Under the pieces are notes generated by a model. It had not been told where the DNA came from. It searched no databases and saw nothing but the letters and a program-made list of their open reading frames with translations. Below are positions 14,947 to 24,968 of a DNA stretch of 64,000 bases, piece after piece. Made by a program: the position numbers and the translations under genes. Numbering within the stretch: the stretch's first letter is position 1; every line of letters starts with the position of its first letter. Origin of the DNA: Acinetobacter ihumii. GTDB lineage: Bacteria > Pseudomonadota > Gammaproteobacteria > Pseudomonadales > Moraxellaceae. The stretch is taken from positions 284,301 to 348,300 of the forward strand of contig NZ_LR130760.1 of NCBI RefSeq assembly GCF_900625095.1, given 5' to 3'.

Positions 14947-15173
14947 GCTTGAATTTTTTATCCAAATTAAGCATGGTAAACGCGGTGAATACTCGTTTTC
15001 GAGGACTTTTTTAATTTACTTTTAAAGCAATAAATCTTAAATACCATCATTTTTAGGTACTTACAATAGACTTTTGCTATTTTAAATGATATTTTTTCTC
15101 AATTACTTCACCAATATCAAGTAATAAAAATAATTGAGTTGTTATCACTAAATAAGATCAAGAGCAATTTTTT

Positions 15174-15827
15174 ATGTTATGGGAATTATTTACTCATCCT
15201 GTAAATTACATATTTAGCATTAGTCTGATTTTATGTCTATTTATTGGAATTCTTGAACTATTTTTATTAATTATAGGTAGTTCTTCTCAACTACTGGATC
15301 AGTTTCTTCCAGATCAATTGAATGATTATCAAACTGAAGTCGATTTAGATGCCAATCATGGCATACTTTGGCAATTCTTAGATTGGTTATATCTTGGGAA
15401 AATTCCATTATTGGTTTGGTTAATTATTTTCTTAACTATCTATGGATTAACTGGACTGATTTTACAGGGAATTTTCTATCATTTTACTGAACAATATTTT
15501 TCAGCCTGGCTAATAGCTGCTGCAGTGCTTTTCTTATCAATGCCTTTGGTACGTTGGTTCTCAGCCATTATTAGCAGAATTCTTCCCAAAGATGAAACTA
15601 CAGCTATTTATATTGAAGATTTAATTGGACAACAGGCAGAAATTATTCTAGGAATCGCCAAAGTTAGTTCACCCGCTCAAGCCAAAGTCAAAGACCAATT
15701 TGGACAAACACATTATGTACTGGTTGAACCAGAAGACGATGAGGTTTTTCAGCAGGGACAAATTGTTATTTTAACCCGTAAAACAACGCTTGGTTTTCAG
15801 GCCATTTCGCAACATACCAATACTTAA
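15174..15827 (+). CDS. yqiJ: YqiJ-like inner-membrane protein with C-terminal OB-fold
   Basis: This 217-residue protein has about four hydrophobic segments (residues 10-40, 77-105, 113-130) and a C-terminal soluble domain. That domain contains VKDQFGQTHYVLVEPEDDE, close to the corresponding part of E. coli YqiJ (KLTDQFGQIHYLLLEPEE). It belongs to the YqiJ / NfeD-like group that accompanies flotillins. The yqiK flotillin starts 10 nt after its stop, so they form a two-gene operon. By family knowledge the pair organises membrane microdomains or envelope stress functions; the exact role is not known. Confidence 0.88.
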   Translation: MLWELFTHPVNYIFSISLILCLFIGILELFLLIIGSSSQLLDQFLPDQLNDYQTEVDLDANHGILWQFLDWLYLGKIPLLVWLIIFLTIYGLTGLILQGIFYHFTEQYFSAWLIAAAVLFLSMPLVRWFSAIISRILPKDETTAIYIEDLIGQQAEIILGIAKVSSPAQAKVKDQFGQTHYVLVEPEDDEVFQQGQIVILTRKTTLGFQAISQHTNT

Positions 15828-15837
15828 GAGACAAAAA

Positions 15838-17547
15838 ATGTTCAGTTCTGCTTTTTTTGAGATTGCCATTATTGCTGGCATTATTCTTATTGCCCTTGTC
15901 ATCGTGGGCATTATTATCGCACGATTATATAGACGTTCAAGCAAAGAAGTTTCTTTTGTGCGAACAGGTTTTGGGGGTGAAAAAGTCATTTTAAACGGAG
16001 GTGCAATTGTACTTCCTGTTTTACATGAAATTATTCCTGTCAATATGAATACCTTGCGACTAGAGGTTAAACGCGCTGCCGATCAAGCTCTAATTACCCG
16101 TGATCGTATGCGTGTCGATGTGATGGCTGAGTTTTATGTTCGAGTTAAACCTACGGCGGAATCGATCGCTACTGCTGCTCAAACATTGGGTAAAAAAACC
16201 ATGTCGCCTCAGGAACTTAAAGATTTGGTAGAGGGTAAATTTGTAGATTCCTTACGTGCTGTTGCCGCTGAAATGGCAATGGAAGAATTACATGAAAAAC
16301 GTGTTGATTTTGTGCAAAAAGTTCAACAAGTTGTCTCTGAAGATTTATTTAAAAATGGTTTAGAACTTGAAACAGTATCTTTAACTGGACTTGACCAGAC
16401 CAGCTTTAAATTTTTCAATCCACAAAATGCGTTTGATGCCGAAGGTTTTACCAAACTGACTGAAACCATCGAAGACCGTCGTAAAAAGCGTAATGATATT
16501 GAACAGGATGCAGATTTGGCGATCAAAGCCAAAAACCTTGAAACTGAACAAGCGCGCCTACAAATTTTACGCGAAGAAGAATATGCAAAATTGCAACAAG
16601 AACGTGAAATTTCGATTCGTCGAGCCGAACAGCTTGCAGAAATTGCTTCTCAAGAAGCAGCAAAAAAACGCGAAGCTGAAGAAGCACGTATTGCAGCAGA
16701 ACGTGAAGTAGAAATTAAACGGATTGCTTCTGCACGTGATGTCGAAAATGAAAATATTTTAAAAGCTCAACTCATTCAAAAAGCTCAGGTTGAACAAAAG
16801 AAAACCATTGAGCTAGCTGAACAAGATCGTGCCATTGCGATTGCGGAAAAATCCCGTGCTGAATCTGAAGCCAAAGCATTGGCAGATCAAGCACGTGCTG
16901 CCGCTGTAAAAGCGGAGGAAGAAGTCTTAACCGTACGTGAAACCCAACGTGCTGAACGTGAAAAAGCAGTCGAGTTAGTGGCCGCAAAACAGGCGGCTGA
17001 AAAAGATGCAATTGCGATTACCGTTGCAGCAGAAGCATCCAAACAAGCCGCTGTAGATGATGCAGAAGCCGTTCGTATTGCAGCCGAGGCCGAAGCAGAA
17101 AAATTACGCCTAAAAGCCAAAGGGGAATCTGATGCCAAAATGCTGCTTGCTCAAGCGCAAGAAAAACAATATCAGGTCGATGCCGAAGGTACTCGCGCAG
17201 TCAATGAAGCATCCAATGTTTTATCAACCGAACAAGTCGAGATGCAAATTCGCCTAGCCTTAATGAAATATTTGCCTGAAATTATTCGTGAAAGTGTTAA
17301 GCCAATGGAAAATATTGATGACATCAAGATTTTACAAGTGAACGGTTTGAATAGTTTTGCAGCTAACGCAAGTGCAAGCGAAGGACAAGAAAATGCGCAA
17401 GCCTCTTTATCGGATCAAGTGGTTAATAGTGCGCTGCGATATCGCTCTCAAGCCCCTCTTATTGATAGCTTGATGAATGAATTAGGCTTACAAGGTGGCG
17501 ATATTAATGGATTAACGCAGGGTTTAAAGTCCCCACCTCATAAATAG
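15838..17547 (+). CDS. yqiK: flotillin family protein YqiK
   Basis: This is a flotillin / SPFH protein of 569 residues. It has an N-terminal membrane helix (about residues 6-30), then the SPFH domain (VRTGFGGEKVILNGGAIVLP onward), and a long Glu/Ala/Lys-rich coiled coil (about 220-460). It ends in a conserved C-terminal region (LRYRSQAPLIDSLMNELGL). The coiled coil should drive oligomerisation. I chose the ATG at 15838 because a TAAGAG site overlaps the yqiJ stop; an in-frame upstream ATG at 15790 lies inside yqiJ. A strong terminator follows. Confidence 0.9.
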   Translation: MFSSAFFEIAIIAGIILIALVIVGIIIARLYRRSSKEVSFVRTGFGGEKVILNGGAIVLPVLHEIIPVNMNTLRLEVKRAADQALITRDRMRVDVMAEFYVRVKPTAESIATAAQTLGKKTMSPQELKDLVEGKFVDSLRAVAAEMAMEELHEKRVDFVQKVQQVVSEDLFKNGLELETVSLTGLDQTSFKFFNPQNAFDAEGFTKLTETIEDRRKKRNDIEQDADLAIKAKNLETEQARLQILREEEYAKLQQEREISIRRAEQLAEIASQEAAKKREAEEARIAAEREVEIKRIASARDVENENILKAQLIQKAQVEQKKTIELAEQDRAIAIAEKSRAESEAKALADQARAAAVKAEEEVLTVRETQRAEREKAVELVAAKQAAEKDAIAITVAAEASKQAAVDDAEAVRIAAEAEAEKLRLKAKGESDAKMLLAQAQEKQYQVDAEGTRAVNEASNVLSTEQVEMQIRLALMKYLPEIIRESVKPMENIDDIKILQVNGLNSFAANASASEGQENAQASLSDQVVNSALRYRSQAPLIDSLMNELGLQGGDINGLTQGLKSPPHK

Positions 17548-17570
17548 CTGTGAAATTTATCAATACCAAC

Positions 17571-17600
17571 AAAAAATGCGATTTCAAGAATCGCATTTTT
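17571..17600 (+). terminator. Rho-independent terminator of yqiJK
   Basis: AAAAATGCGATT-TCAAG-AATCGCATTTTT has a 12-bp stem ending in T residues, 24 nt after the yqiK stop. Confidence 0.85.
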
Positions 17601-17727
17601 ATCATAATTTATTGGTTTTACTGAAAATAATAGCTATAAGTTGTGAATTAATATCTACTATTGCTATTTTTGGACAGTGAGTTTGATATCGTTCATCACT
17701 TAAGTGTATCGTACATCAGCATGAATC

Positions 17728-17782
17728 CATCAATTTGATCAGTTGCTAGTTGACTGAATCATAAGAAAGCAACTGGTTGATG
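17728..17782 (-). terminator. inverted repeat after pgaD, possible transcription end
   Basis: Two nested arms are present: CATCAA / TTGATG outside and CAGTTGC / GCAACTG inside. They fold into an imperfect hairpin just after the pgaD stop. There is no T tract, so termination is uncertain. Confidence 0.3.
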
Positions 17783-17786
17783 AATA

Positions 17787-18278
17787 TTAAAGTTCATGTC
17801 TGGTCACGTCATATTTGATCAGGTTACCATGATCATCAAAATATAAAGTTAAATTTTTATTATGCTGCAACAGCATAATATCATTAGAACTAAGCTTAAA
17901 ACTTTGCGCAATCTCGTTAATTGTAACAGGTGCTGATAGTTCTCTTCGCTCGATTTTATAAAAGCGAATCCAATTATAAGATGCCCAGACTAAAAGCATT
18001 AAAATGAAAATACCTATACATATAGCCAATGTATATAAACTATATCGCCCATTATTTCCCCATGACAAAAACAATTGCTGATATACATTACGCCCTTCAG
18101 TCCACCATAAAAAAAGAGTGATAAGCGGCATAATTAACCACATCCATATTGTCCAACCTAAGATTTGCAAGGAAAAACCAGCCAATTTATTTTTGACGTA
18201 TTCAGGTTGATCAATATATTGCGGAATATCTAATCTAGGATTAGGAGAACTATTGGTTTCGAGTTGCTTATTTTTCAT
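17787..18278 (-). CDS. pgaD: PgaD, poly-N-acetylglucosamine synthesis subunit
   Basis: This small inner-membrane protein (163 residues) has two transmembrane helices (about 36-60 and 80-103) and a cytoplasmic C-terminal tail. The N-terminal YIDQPEYVKNKLAG and the WTIWMWLIMPLITLFLWW helix are typical of PgaD. By family knowledge it forms the PNAG synthase with PgaC and helps respond to c-di-GMP. It overlaps the end of pgaC by 11 nt, which suggests translational coupling. It is last in the pgaABCD operon. Confidence 0.9.
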   Translation of the reverse strand: MKNKQLETNSSPNPRLDIPQYIDQPEYVKNKLAGFSLQILGWTIWMWLIMPLITLFLWWTEGRNVYQQLFLSWGNNGRYSLYTLAICIGIFILMLLVWASYNWIRFYKIERRELSAPVTINEIAQSFKLSSNDIMLLQHNKNLTLYFDDHGNLIKYDVTRHEL

Positions 18279-19536
18279 ATTCTTTATCCGCTATAAAACC
18301 ACGATCGGGACTAACCCATCGAGCACGTTTTTGTCGTTTTACAAGTGTTTTAGGTAAAGCAACCACTGTCGCTAACATCGCCAATACCCAGAAAAAAAGT
18401 GGATACCAGATGACCCAGAAATAATTACGAAAATGTCTTTGATCATATTGGCGATCAATTAATAAGCTTACTAAGAACTGGATTAAGCAAGTTAAACCTA
18501 AAATCACACCATACCACTGTGGCCATAACGATTGGACAGCCCACTCGCCCGGTAAACTAAAAAAAAGACCATAAATATATAGAACAAAAATCGAAAACAT
18601 TGCATAAGCCCAAAACACGCTAATTAAGGCTTCAAAAGCAATTGGCCACATACGACGAAGTCGCCATTTAAACATTTTGGGGATATACGCAAAAATGACC
18701 TCTATACCGCCTTGTGCCCAACGCAAGCGTTGTTTCCATAGCCCTTTAAAGGTTTCAGGCATATAGATATAACACAGTGCCTGAGGAACATAATGTAAAT
18801 CCCAGTGATCAAACTGCAAACGCCATGACACATCAATATCTTCAGTAATCATGTCATCACGCCAATAACCAATGCGATTCAACGCAACTTTACGAAAACC
18901 AGCAATGGCTCCTGATACAGTAAATAAACGCCCATAAGTCCGTTGCGCACGTTTAATAAGTCCAATGATTGAAGAAAACTCCCCTACCTGAATTTTTCCG
19001 AGTACGCTTGAACGATTAATAATCCTTGGGTTACCGGTTACTGCACCAACTCTTGGAAAGTTAGTCAAATGATGCATCATCCACAATACAGTATAAGGAT
19101 GTAACAAAGCATCTCCATCAATACATACTAGAAATTCGTACTGACTAACCATTACACCAGATCTCAGGGCATAAGCTTTACCTTGATTTTCAGCCAAGTG
19201 CACTATCCTTAATTGAGTATGCTTTTTTTCGAGTTCATTTAAAATTTGACCAGTGCGATCAGAACTTCCATCATTAACCGCAATGACCTCAAATGTGGGA
19301 TATTGACTTTGTAATGCATATCGAATGGTTTGGCGAACCTGCTTTTCTTCATTAAAACAAGGAATAATAATACTGCATCCTTCTTGACTAGGCTCAGGAT
19401 GGTCAGGCTGTTTATATTCACGTTTAAAATAAAACCATAAACCACCGGCTATCCATGTCCAAGCCATGAAGAGTGGATATAAAAAAGCAAAACCGAAAAC
19501 AATATCACTGATATGGAGCTGATTAAGTTCAAACAT
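18268..19536 (-). CDS. pgaC: PgaC, poly-beta-1,6-N-acetylglucosamine synthase
   Basis: This is a processive GT2 polymerase of 422 residues that uses UDP-GlcNAc. The processive-synthase residues are all visible: VNDGSSD (87-93), DGD (140-142), TED (231-233) and QRLRW (269-273). Two membrane helices lie before the catalytic domain (about 10-37) and three after it (about 285-400). It links to pgaB through a TAATG stop/start overlap and overlaps pgaD by 11 nt. It should make the biofilm polysaccharide at the inner membrane. Confidence 0.97.
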   Translation of the reverse strand: MFELNQLHISDIVFGFAFLYPLFMAWTWIAGGLWFYFKREYKQPDHPEPSQEGCSIIIPCFNEEKQVRQTIRYALQSQYPTFEVIAVNDGSSDRTGQILNELEKKHTQLRIVHLAENQGKAYALRSGVMVSQYEFLVCIDGDALLHPYTVLWMMHHLTNFPRVGAVTGNPRIINRSSVLGKIQVGEFSSIIGLIKRAQRTYGRLFTVSGAIAGFRKVALNRIGYWRDDMITEDIDVSWRLQFDHWDLHYVPQALCYIYMPETFKGLWKQRLRWAQGGIEVIFAYIPKMFKWRLRRMWPIAFEALISVFWAYAMFSIFVLYIYGLFFSLPGEWAVQSLWPQWYGVILGLTCLIQFLVSLLIDRQYDQRHFRNYFWVIWYPLFFWVLAMLATVVALPKTLVKRQKRARWVSPDRGFIADKEYEK

Positions 19537-21365
19537 TATTTTTGCTCCATCTGAGAATGAATCATATACGGATTTTTATAATTCAGAGCGGAATCATTAA
19601 GGCTTAACTCACGATATAAATTTTCATGGATGGCCTGCCCCTGATCTAAATGATAATTCGACACACCGATTTTTTGTATACCCAGTGTTTTAAGCTGCTG
19701 ATACGCATGTTTGTATATTTTCCAGTCCTGTGGCTGTTTTGCTGAAAGATCAAAACTCACGATTAATTGTTGCTTTTGCACAGAGCTAAGTTGTTGACTG
19801 GATTTTTCAAATGCCTTAAAGCTATTAGGATTTTTTAAGGGATCGATTTCAATATTAATTAAGTCGCTATACATCAAGCCTTGTTCAAGTAAAGGTTTTA
19901 AGCCATCAAATTGGGCAGTTTTAGGTTTTACTTTTAATATCGTTCGTAGATTGGTACTGATATTGACGAGATTATTGGCTTTATTTTTGATCTGTTCTTT
20001 AATTTTAAAGACCTGATGAATATTTTGTTGACATTGCTGACTCCATTGTTGATTTTGCAATGCGCAGTCCAAATGATGTTGTGCATCTAAAGTCAAGCCT
20101 TCCAGCGAACTATTATTTTTAAATAGATCTTCTGTCAAACCGACCAAAGCATTCTGCTGTTCGAGTTGTAGATCAAGCGGTAATTCAATATAAATTTGCT
20201 GTGCAATTCTAGTTCTAGACTGCCAGATAATACGATTCAGAATATCTTGATAATGTGGTAAAACCTTAGTCGGGAAATATGCAGTATCTGCTTTTCCATC
20301 ACCATTTTGATCTTTCACCACCTTAAGACTAATGACATTAGTCTTCAAACTACCTACCTGATCTAGCATTTGTCCAAGCTTGTCATCAGTCAATGATGGT
20401 TTGTTATTCAATAATTCAGCAGGATCAATGGATAGAACACTTTTTCTATTTTTAGAAGGTTGTTTAATATCATTCAAAAACTTAAGCATTTGAGCATGTA
20501 ATTCCTCAGGAACAGGATTTCCCATCACGATGGCACGTTGATAGGTCTTTATTGAACTATCATGTGCTGAAACATCTCCCAAACTAAAAGAAAAAGGTAA
20601 ACCTGCCTGCGTTGCAAGCAGCTCAGTTTCTTTGGTGACAGCACCATAAGGCCAGAAGATAGCTTTGGTCTGAATACCTAGTTCATGATCTAAAACTGCT
20701 TTTGATTTTTTTAAGTCATTCAATACACGCTTGTGATAACTCTGATCATCTTCATAATCCGCTTGTACAGGAAAATATTGACGAGTAATGGCCGCAGGTT
20801 GCATATTTTTTTGTGGATTCGCCAATACGCCCTTGTGCAGATTATCCGAATGGGAAACAAACTCAGCTAAACCCGAATGCTGCATCTCACGCATTTGAGA
20901 CCAATTCATCAAATTACCCTGACCATAAGCCTCATAGGCATCGGCAGAGTTACCATTAATCCAGCTTGTGACAATGGCAAATACAGCAGGAATCTGGTAT
21001 TGCTTAAGTAGTGGATAAACACGGTTATAACTGCTGAGTGCGCCATCATCAAAGCTTAGTAACAATGCTTTATTCGGTAATGGTTTTTTGTTGTAACGTG
21101 CCTGCCAAACGTCTTCAAGCCGAATGACATTCCAGTCGGATTGTTTTAACCAAGAAAGAAATTGAGCTAAATTTTTACTACTAATGGCATAAGCATCTCG
21201 ATCCCCGTTTATAGCAACATCATCTCTTACATCATGAAAAGTAAGGCTTACAAATTGTCCATGGGTATTTAAATTAGCATCTTCAGTTCTATCTTGCGCA
21301 TTAACTATTGTAATAGGAGCTAGAAAGACACTGATTATGATCATCAATTTTAATTTATTTAACAT
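19536..21365 (-). CDS. pgaB: PgaB, poly-GlcNAc N-deacetylase
   Basis: This is a periplasmic deacetylase of 609 residues. An N-terminal signal sequence (about 1-23, cleaved near VNAQ) lacks a lipobox cysteine. The NodB domain shows FHDVRDD (43-49), SFDDG (104-108) and the metal-binding SHSDNLH motif. The C-terminal half (about 310-600) matches the glycoside-hydrolase-like domain of PgaB. It partly deacetylates PNAG before export through PgaA. The stop of pgaA and its start overlap as TAATG, and so does its stop with the pgaC start. Confidence 0.95.
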   Translation of the reverse strand: MLNKLKLMIIISVFLAPITIVNAQDRTEDANLNTHGQFVSLTFHDVRDDVAINGDRDAYAISSKNLAQFLSWLKQSDWNVIRLEDVWQARYNKKPLPNKALLLSFDDGALSSYNRVYPLLKQYQIPAVFAIVTSWINGNSADAYEAYGQGNLMNWSQMREMQHSGLAEFVSHSDNLHKGVLANPQKNMQPAAITRQYFPVQADYEDDQSYHKRVLNDLKKSKAVLDHELGIQTKAIFWPYGAVTKETELLATQAGLPFSFSLGDVSAHDSSIKTYQRAIVMGNPVPEELHAQMLKFLNDIKQPSKNRKSVLSIDPAELLNNKPSLTDDKLGQMLDQVGSLKTNVISLKVVKDQNGDGKADTAYFPTKVLPHYQDILNRIIWQSRTRIAQQIYIELPLDLQLEQQNALVGLTEDLFKNNSSLEGLTLDAQHHLDCALQNQQWSQQCQQNIHQVFKIKEQIKNKANNLVNISTNLRTILKVKPKTAQFDGLKPLLEQGLMYSDLINIEIDPLKNPNSFKAFEKSSQQLSSVQKQQLIVSFDLSAKQPQDWKIYKHAYQQLKTLGIQKIGVSNYHLDQGQAIHENLYRELSLNDSALNYKNPYMIHSQMEQK

Positions 21366-23836
21366 TAGAATCGTCCTTCAAAACCAAATTGAGCATAAGT
21401 TCTATGTTCATCTTTTTCATCATAAGGATGATTAGACCAACCAATGCCATAGTTCATCGACCAAGTTCGAGAAAGCTGCCAGTCATGTCGATATAAAACA
21501 TTAAATAAAGACTTAGTTGTATAATCTGCCTGAGAGAACGCACCTGTCCCCACTTCAAAATGCTGACTAAAATGGCGCTCATAATTCCTCCAAGTCATCC
21601 AATCATGGCTCAAAATGACTTCTGCACTATTGCTGTAACGAGGATTAAAATAATTCGTCTGTATATTTGAATTTTTATCGTATTCGTTTCTTAGGGTGAT
21701 ACGAGTAATATGGTGTGGAGCCTGATAAATTTGCTGAGTGAAATAACCCACAATCTCATGACGACTATTACCATCATCAATATCTGTCAACTGGTACGCC
21801 ATACCTGCTTTTCTGGATTCATTGGCTTGCCATAATAATTGTAGTTTATAGGCTTTTCCGTCATCCCCCTGTTTAAGTGCCTGTAGTGGGATGTTTGCCT
21901 GACTGTCAAATCCTAGTGCATATTGCCAATGATCATTCAACCATTGTGACCAATTCAATTGAATACCTAGAGCATTAGAATGAGAACGCTGGCTTAGCTG
22001 TAGACTTGCCCAGCGTCTGTTATTCGCCCATTCCAGCCCCACCTCATAGCGCTCATCAGTTAAATCTTCTCCTTTAAACTCTGCTTTGCGTTGTATGAGA
22101 TCAATGTAGGCACGATAATCATCGGCAAACCAAGGTGTATTCAGACGAGTATAGTGTTCTCTCTCAGATGAACCAGACAAACTCTGTAAGACTTCAGGTT
22201 GATCAGCACGACTTTTAGAGAACATAGTTTGATGCTGAATTGAAGCATGATTACGATCTTCCAGTTCCTTTTTGCTAAGACGTACACCTGTATCTTCTGT
22301 CAAAATCGACTGAAGAAACTTATTCTGCTCACGCCATACTTGAGTACGGTTTAATACCTGATTATTTTGCATTTGATTGATCAAAGTACTGGTCGAAACA
22401 GGTTCAAGACCATTCAATTGAGATAAATTTGATGCTGAAGTGAGTGGTTTTTCACGCCATCGCTGTATAGTCGCTAAATTATTTTGATATCCAATATTGT
22501 TTGGTGCTTTAGCAATTAAATTCTCAAAATATTGTTCTGCTTTAGCATGTTCATTGCGATAAGCATAATTTAAACCAACCAATGCCAAATACTCGGCACG
22601 ATCTTCATGTGTAGTTTTATCGACACCTTTGGCTGCACTATAACGAAATGTAGGCAATAGATGATCCATATCCTGTATTAGCTTATTGGCTTCATCAAAT
22701 TTTTCCTGCTCAATCAAGGCATAATATAAACCTGCATAAACACTATAATCAGGATAATTCTTTTCTTTTAATAGACTTTTATATAAATACTCTGCCTGTG
22801 CAGGCTGTCTAATTTTTAGAAATGAATCGGCAGCAGCCTGACGAACATAAGGTGGCATCTGTTCAAAAGATTGATCCAGTTTGTTAAGTGTTTGAATAGC
22901 ATCTTTATGTCGATCTCGAAAATTGAGTGCATAAATATAGTCATAGTAAAATAAACGTCGTAACGTAGGTTCTTGGGGTAAATCTGTTTCAAATTCTTGC
23001 ATTTGAGCAAGTACCTGATCCAGTATTTGATAGGACTCTGTCACCTCCCCCTGATAGTTTTTAACTTTATAGTATTGAATTGCGTTTTTAATTTTTTGTG
23101 AAAATTCCCGAGTTTTAACAATATAACGAATATCAGGGATTGTTTGCTCAAGACCTTGCTGCTGAATATATTTCTCGGCTGTTCGAAAATCACTGTTCAT
23201 CATCAGCGCATAAATATATTGTTCCTGTACATTGGAACTAGGCTTTATAGCACTTGAATGAATCGATAAATTGGCAGCATTTAGTGCCTCAACGGGCATA
23301 TCTAATAAACGATAAGCATATGAAAGCTGAGCCAATTGTTCTAAACTGAGTGCATTAATATCAATAACTTTTAAAGTATTTACAGCCTGCACTCGTTTTT
23401 TAGATTCTGCCTGAATTACTCCCAATAACAATTGCATATCTGTTGACGGATTAAGCTTTTGAAATTGATTGGCATATTGTTCTGCAAGTGCAAGCTGCTT
23501 TAAATCACGCAAAGCTTTGACGAGAACTAACTGACCATATTGAGGATAAGATTGTTGATTAAGATTTTTAAGTAAACTTAATTGTTCTAAACCAAAACGT
23601 CGATTCTGATACAAAACAATAATTTCATCTGCAAGAAGCTTCTGATCAGCAGGATTATGTTTTCTCAACTCATCAAGTTTAGCAATGCCCGTTTCGACCT
23701 TACCCTGTTTAATTTCTGCAATCACGGCTTCTCTTTGCTGATCTTTTGGACTGACAGCATGGGTCACTAGAGATACTGAACACAAACCCATCATTGAAAT
23801 AGAACAGATATTCATTCTTTTTGTAATCGGCAACAT
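21365..23836 (-). CDS. pgaA: PgaA, PNAG outer-membrane export porin
   Basis: This is an outer-membrane exporter of 823 residues. A signal peptide (about 1-28, ending near THAVS) precedes a periplasmic TPR superhelix (about 30-510). A C-terminal beta-barrel (about 560-823) follows and ends in Phe (FGFEGRF), as expected for an outer-membrane protein. It is the first gene of the pga operon. The 228-bp gap upstream holds the promoter region and the sucD terminator. No binding site was recognised there. Confidence 0.94.
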   Translation of the reverse strand: MLPITKRMNICSISMMGLCSVSLVTHAVSPKDQQREAVIAEIKQGKVETGIAKLDELRKHNPADQKLLADEIIVLYQNRRFGLEQLSLLKNLNQQSYPQYGQLVLVKALRDLKQLALAEQYANQFQKLNPSTDMQLLLGVIQAESKKRVQAVNTLKVIDINALSLEQLAQLSYAYRLLDMPVEALNAANLSIHSSAIKPSSNVQEQYIYALMMNSDFRTAEKYIQQQGLEQTIPDIRYIVKTREFSQKIKNAIQYYKVKNYQGEVTESYQILDQVLAQMQEFETDLPQEPTLRRLFYYDYIYALNFRDRHKDAIQTLNKLDQSFEQMPPYVRQAAADSFLKIRQPAQAEYLYKSLLKEKNYPDYSVYAGLYYALIEQEKFDEANKLIQDMDHLLPTFRYSAAKGVDKTTHEDRAEYLALVGLNYAYRNEHAKAEQYFENLIAKAPNNIGYQNNLATIQRWREKPLTSASNLSQLNGLEPVSTSTLINQMQNNQVLNRTQVWREQNKFLQSILTEDTGVRLSKKELEDRNHASIQHQTMFSKSRADQPEVLQSLSGSSEREHYTRLNTPWFADDYRAYIDLIQRKAEFKGEDLTDERYEVGLEWANNRRWASLQLSQRSHSNALGIQLNWSQWLNDHWQYALGFDSQANIPLQALKQGDDGKAYKLQLLWQANESRKAGMAYQLTDIDDGNSRHEIVGYFTQQIYQAPHHITRITLRNEYDKNSNIQTNYFNPRYSNSAEVILSHDWMTWRNYERHFSQHFEVGTGAFSQADYTTKSLFNVLYRHDWQLSRTWSMNYGIGWSNHPYDEKDEHRTYAQFGFEGRF

Positions 23837-24002
23837 ACTCCCACCCTTCTAAATTAGTTATGCAAGGATAATAGATGTGAAATAAATCACAATTTTTTAT
23901 TGTTACATTAATTTAATCACAAATTAAGGTTGATTTCAAAGTATATGACTTTTGTCTGTTTTATATTTAAGTTTTATTATTTTGAAATGCAGGTCGAATA
24001 GT

Positions 24003-24036
24003 AAAAAAGACCCCACTACTTTACAGGAGTGAGGTC
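24003..24036 (-). terminator. Rho-independent terminator of the suc genes
   Basis: On the minus strand GACCTCACT pairs with AGTGGGGTC (nine pairs, one G-U) around a 10-nt loop and is followed by six T. It starts about 30 nt after the sucD stop. Confidence 0.8.
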
Positions 24037-24064
24037 ATTATAGAATAAGGATTTAGTGAATAGA

Positions 24065-24955
24065 TTAAACTAAACCTTTCTCTTTCAATACTTGTAGCAT
24101 GGTTGAACCAAGCTCTGCTGGGCTGCGCGTATACGCCATTCCAGCTTTTTCAAATGCTGCAAATTTCTCTTCCGCAGTCCCTTTACCGCCAGAAATAATC
24201 GCACCTGCGTGACCCATACGTTTACCTTTAGGTGCTGTTACACCTGCAATGTAACCTACAACAGGCTTAGTCACATTCGACTGGATATATTCAGCAGCTT
24301 CTTCTTCTGCTGTACCACCAATCTCACCGATCATGATGATAGCATCTGTGTCTGGATCATCTTGGAACAGTTTAAGTGCATCGATTTGGTTCATACCCGG
24401 AATTGGGTCACCACCAATACCGATACAAGTAGACTGACCTAAGCCAAGCTTCGTGGTTTGAGCAACAGCTTCATAAGTCAATGTACCTGAACGCGAAATA
24501 ATTCCGATACGACCTGGTTGGTGGATATGGCCTGGCATAATCCCGATTTTACATTCACCTGGTGTAATCACACCTGGACAGTTTGGACCCACTAAACGTG
24601 TTCCATTACCATTAGTTTCAAGGTAGCGTTTAGCTTTCAGCATATCGATGGTTGGAACACCTTCGGTGATCACAACAATTAAACCTACGCCAGAATCTAC
24701 GGCTTCAACAATTGAATCCAAAACGAAAGGTGCGGGTACATAAATGACAGAAGCATCTGCACCTGTTTCACGTACTGCGTCTTTCATGGTATTGAACACA
24801 GGTAAATCAAGATGAGTCGTGCCACCTTTACCCGGCGTTACACCACCCACTACTTTTGTACCGTACTCAAGTGCTTGTGCTGAGTGAAAAGTACCATTTT
24901 TACCCGTAAAGCCTTGTACCAATACTTTAGTGTCTTTATTAATTAATACGCTCAT
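24065..24955 (-). CDS. sucD: succinyl-CoA synthetase alpha subunit
   Basis: This 296-residue CoA-binding and catalytic subunit of succinyl-CoA ligase makes ATP or GTP from succinyl-CoA in the TCA cycle. The N-terminal Rossmann CoA site begins [20 protein letters not shown]. The phosphorylated His is in [14 protein letters not shown]. It starts 13 nt after sucC and they form the alpha2-beta2 enzyme. The gene is followed by a clear terminator. Confidence 0.97.
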   Translation of the reverse strand: MSVLINKDTKVLVQGFTGKNGTFHSAQALEYGTKVVGGVTPGKGGTTHLDLPVFNTMKDAVRETGADASVIYVPAPFVLDSIVEAVDSGVGLIVVITEGVPTIDMLKAKRYLETNGNGTRLVGPNCPGVITPGECKIGIMPGHIHQPGRIGIISRSGTLTYEAVAQTTKLGLGQSTCIGIGGDPIPGMNQIDALKLFQDDPDTDAIIMIGEIGGTAEEEAAEYIQSNVTKPVVGYIAGVTAPKGKRMGHAGAIISGGKGTAEEKFAAFEKAGMAYTRSPAELGSTMLQVLKEKGLV

Positions 24956-24968
24956 GATTGATACTCCC

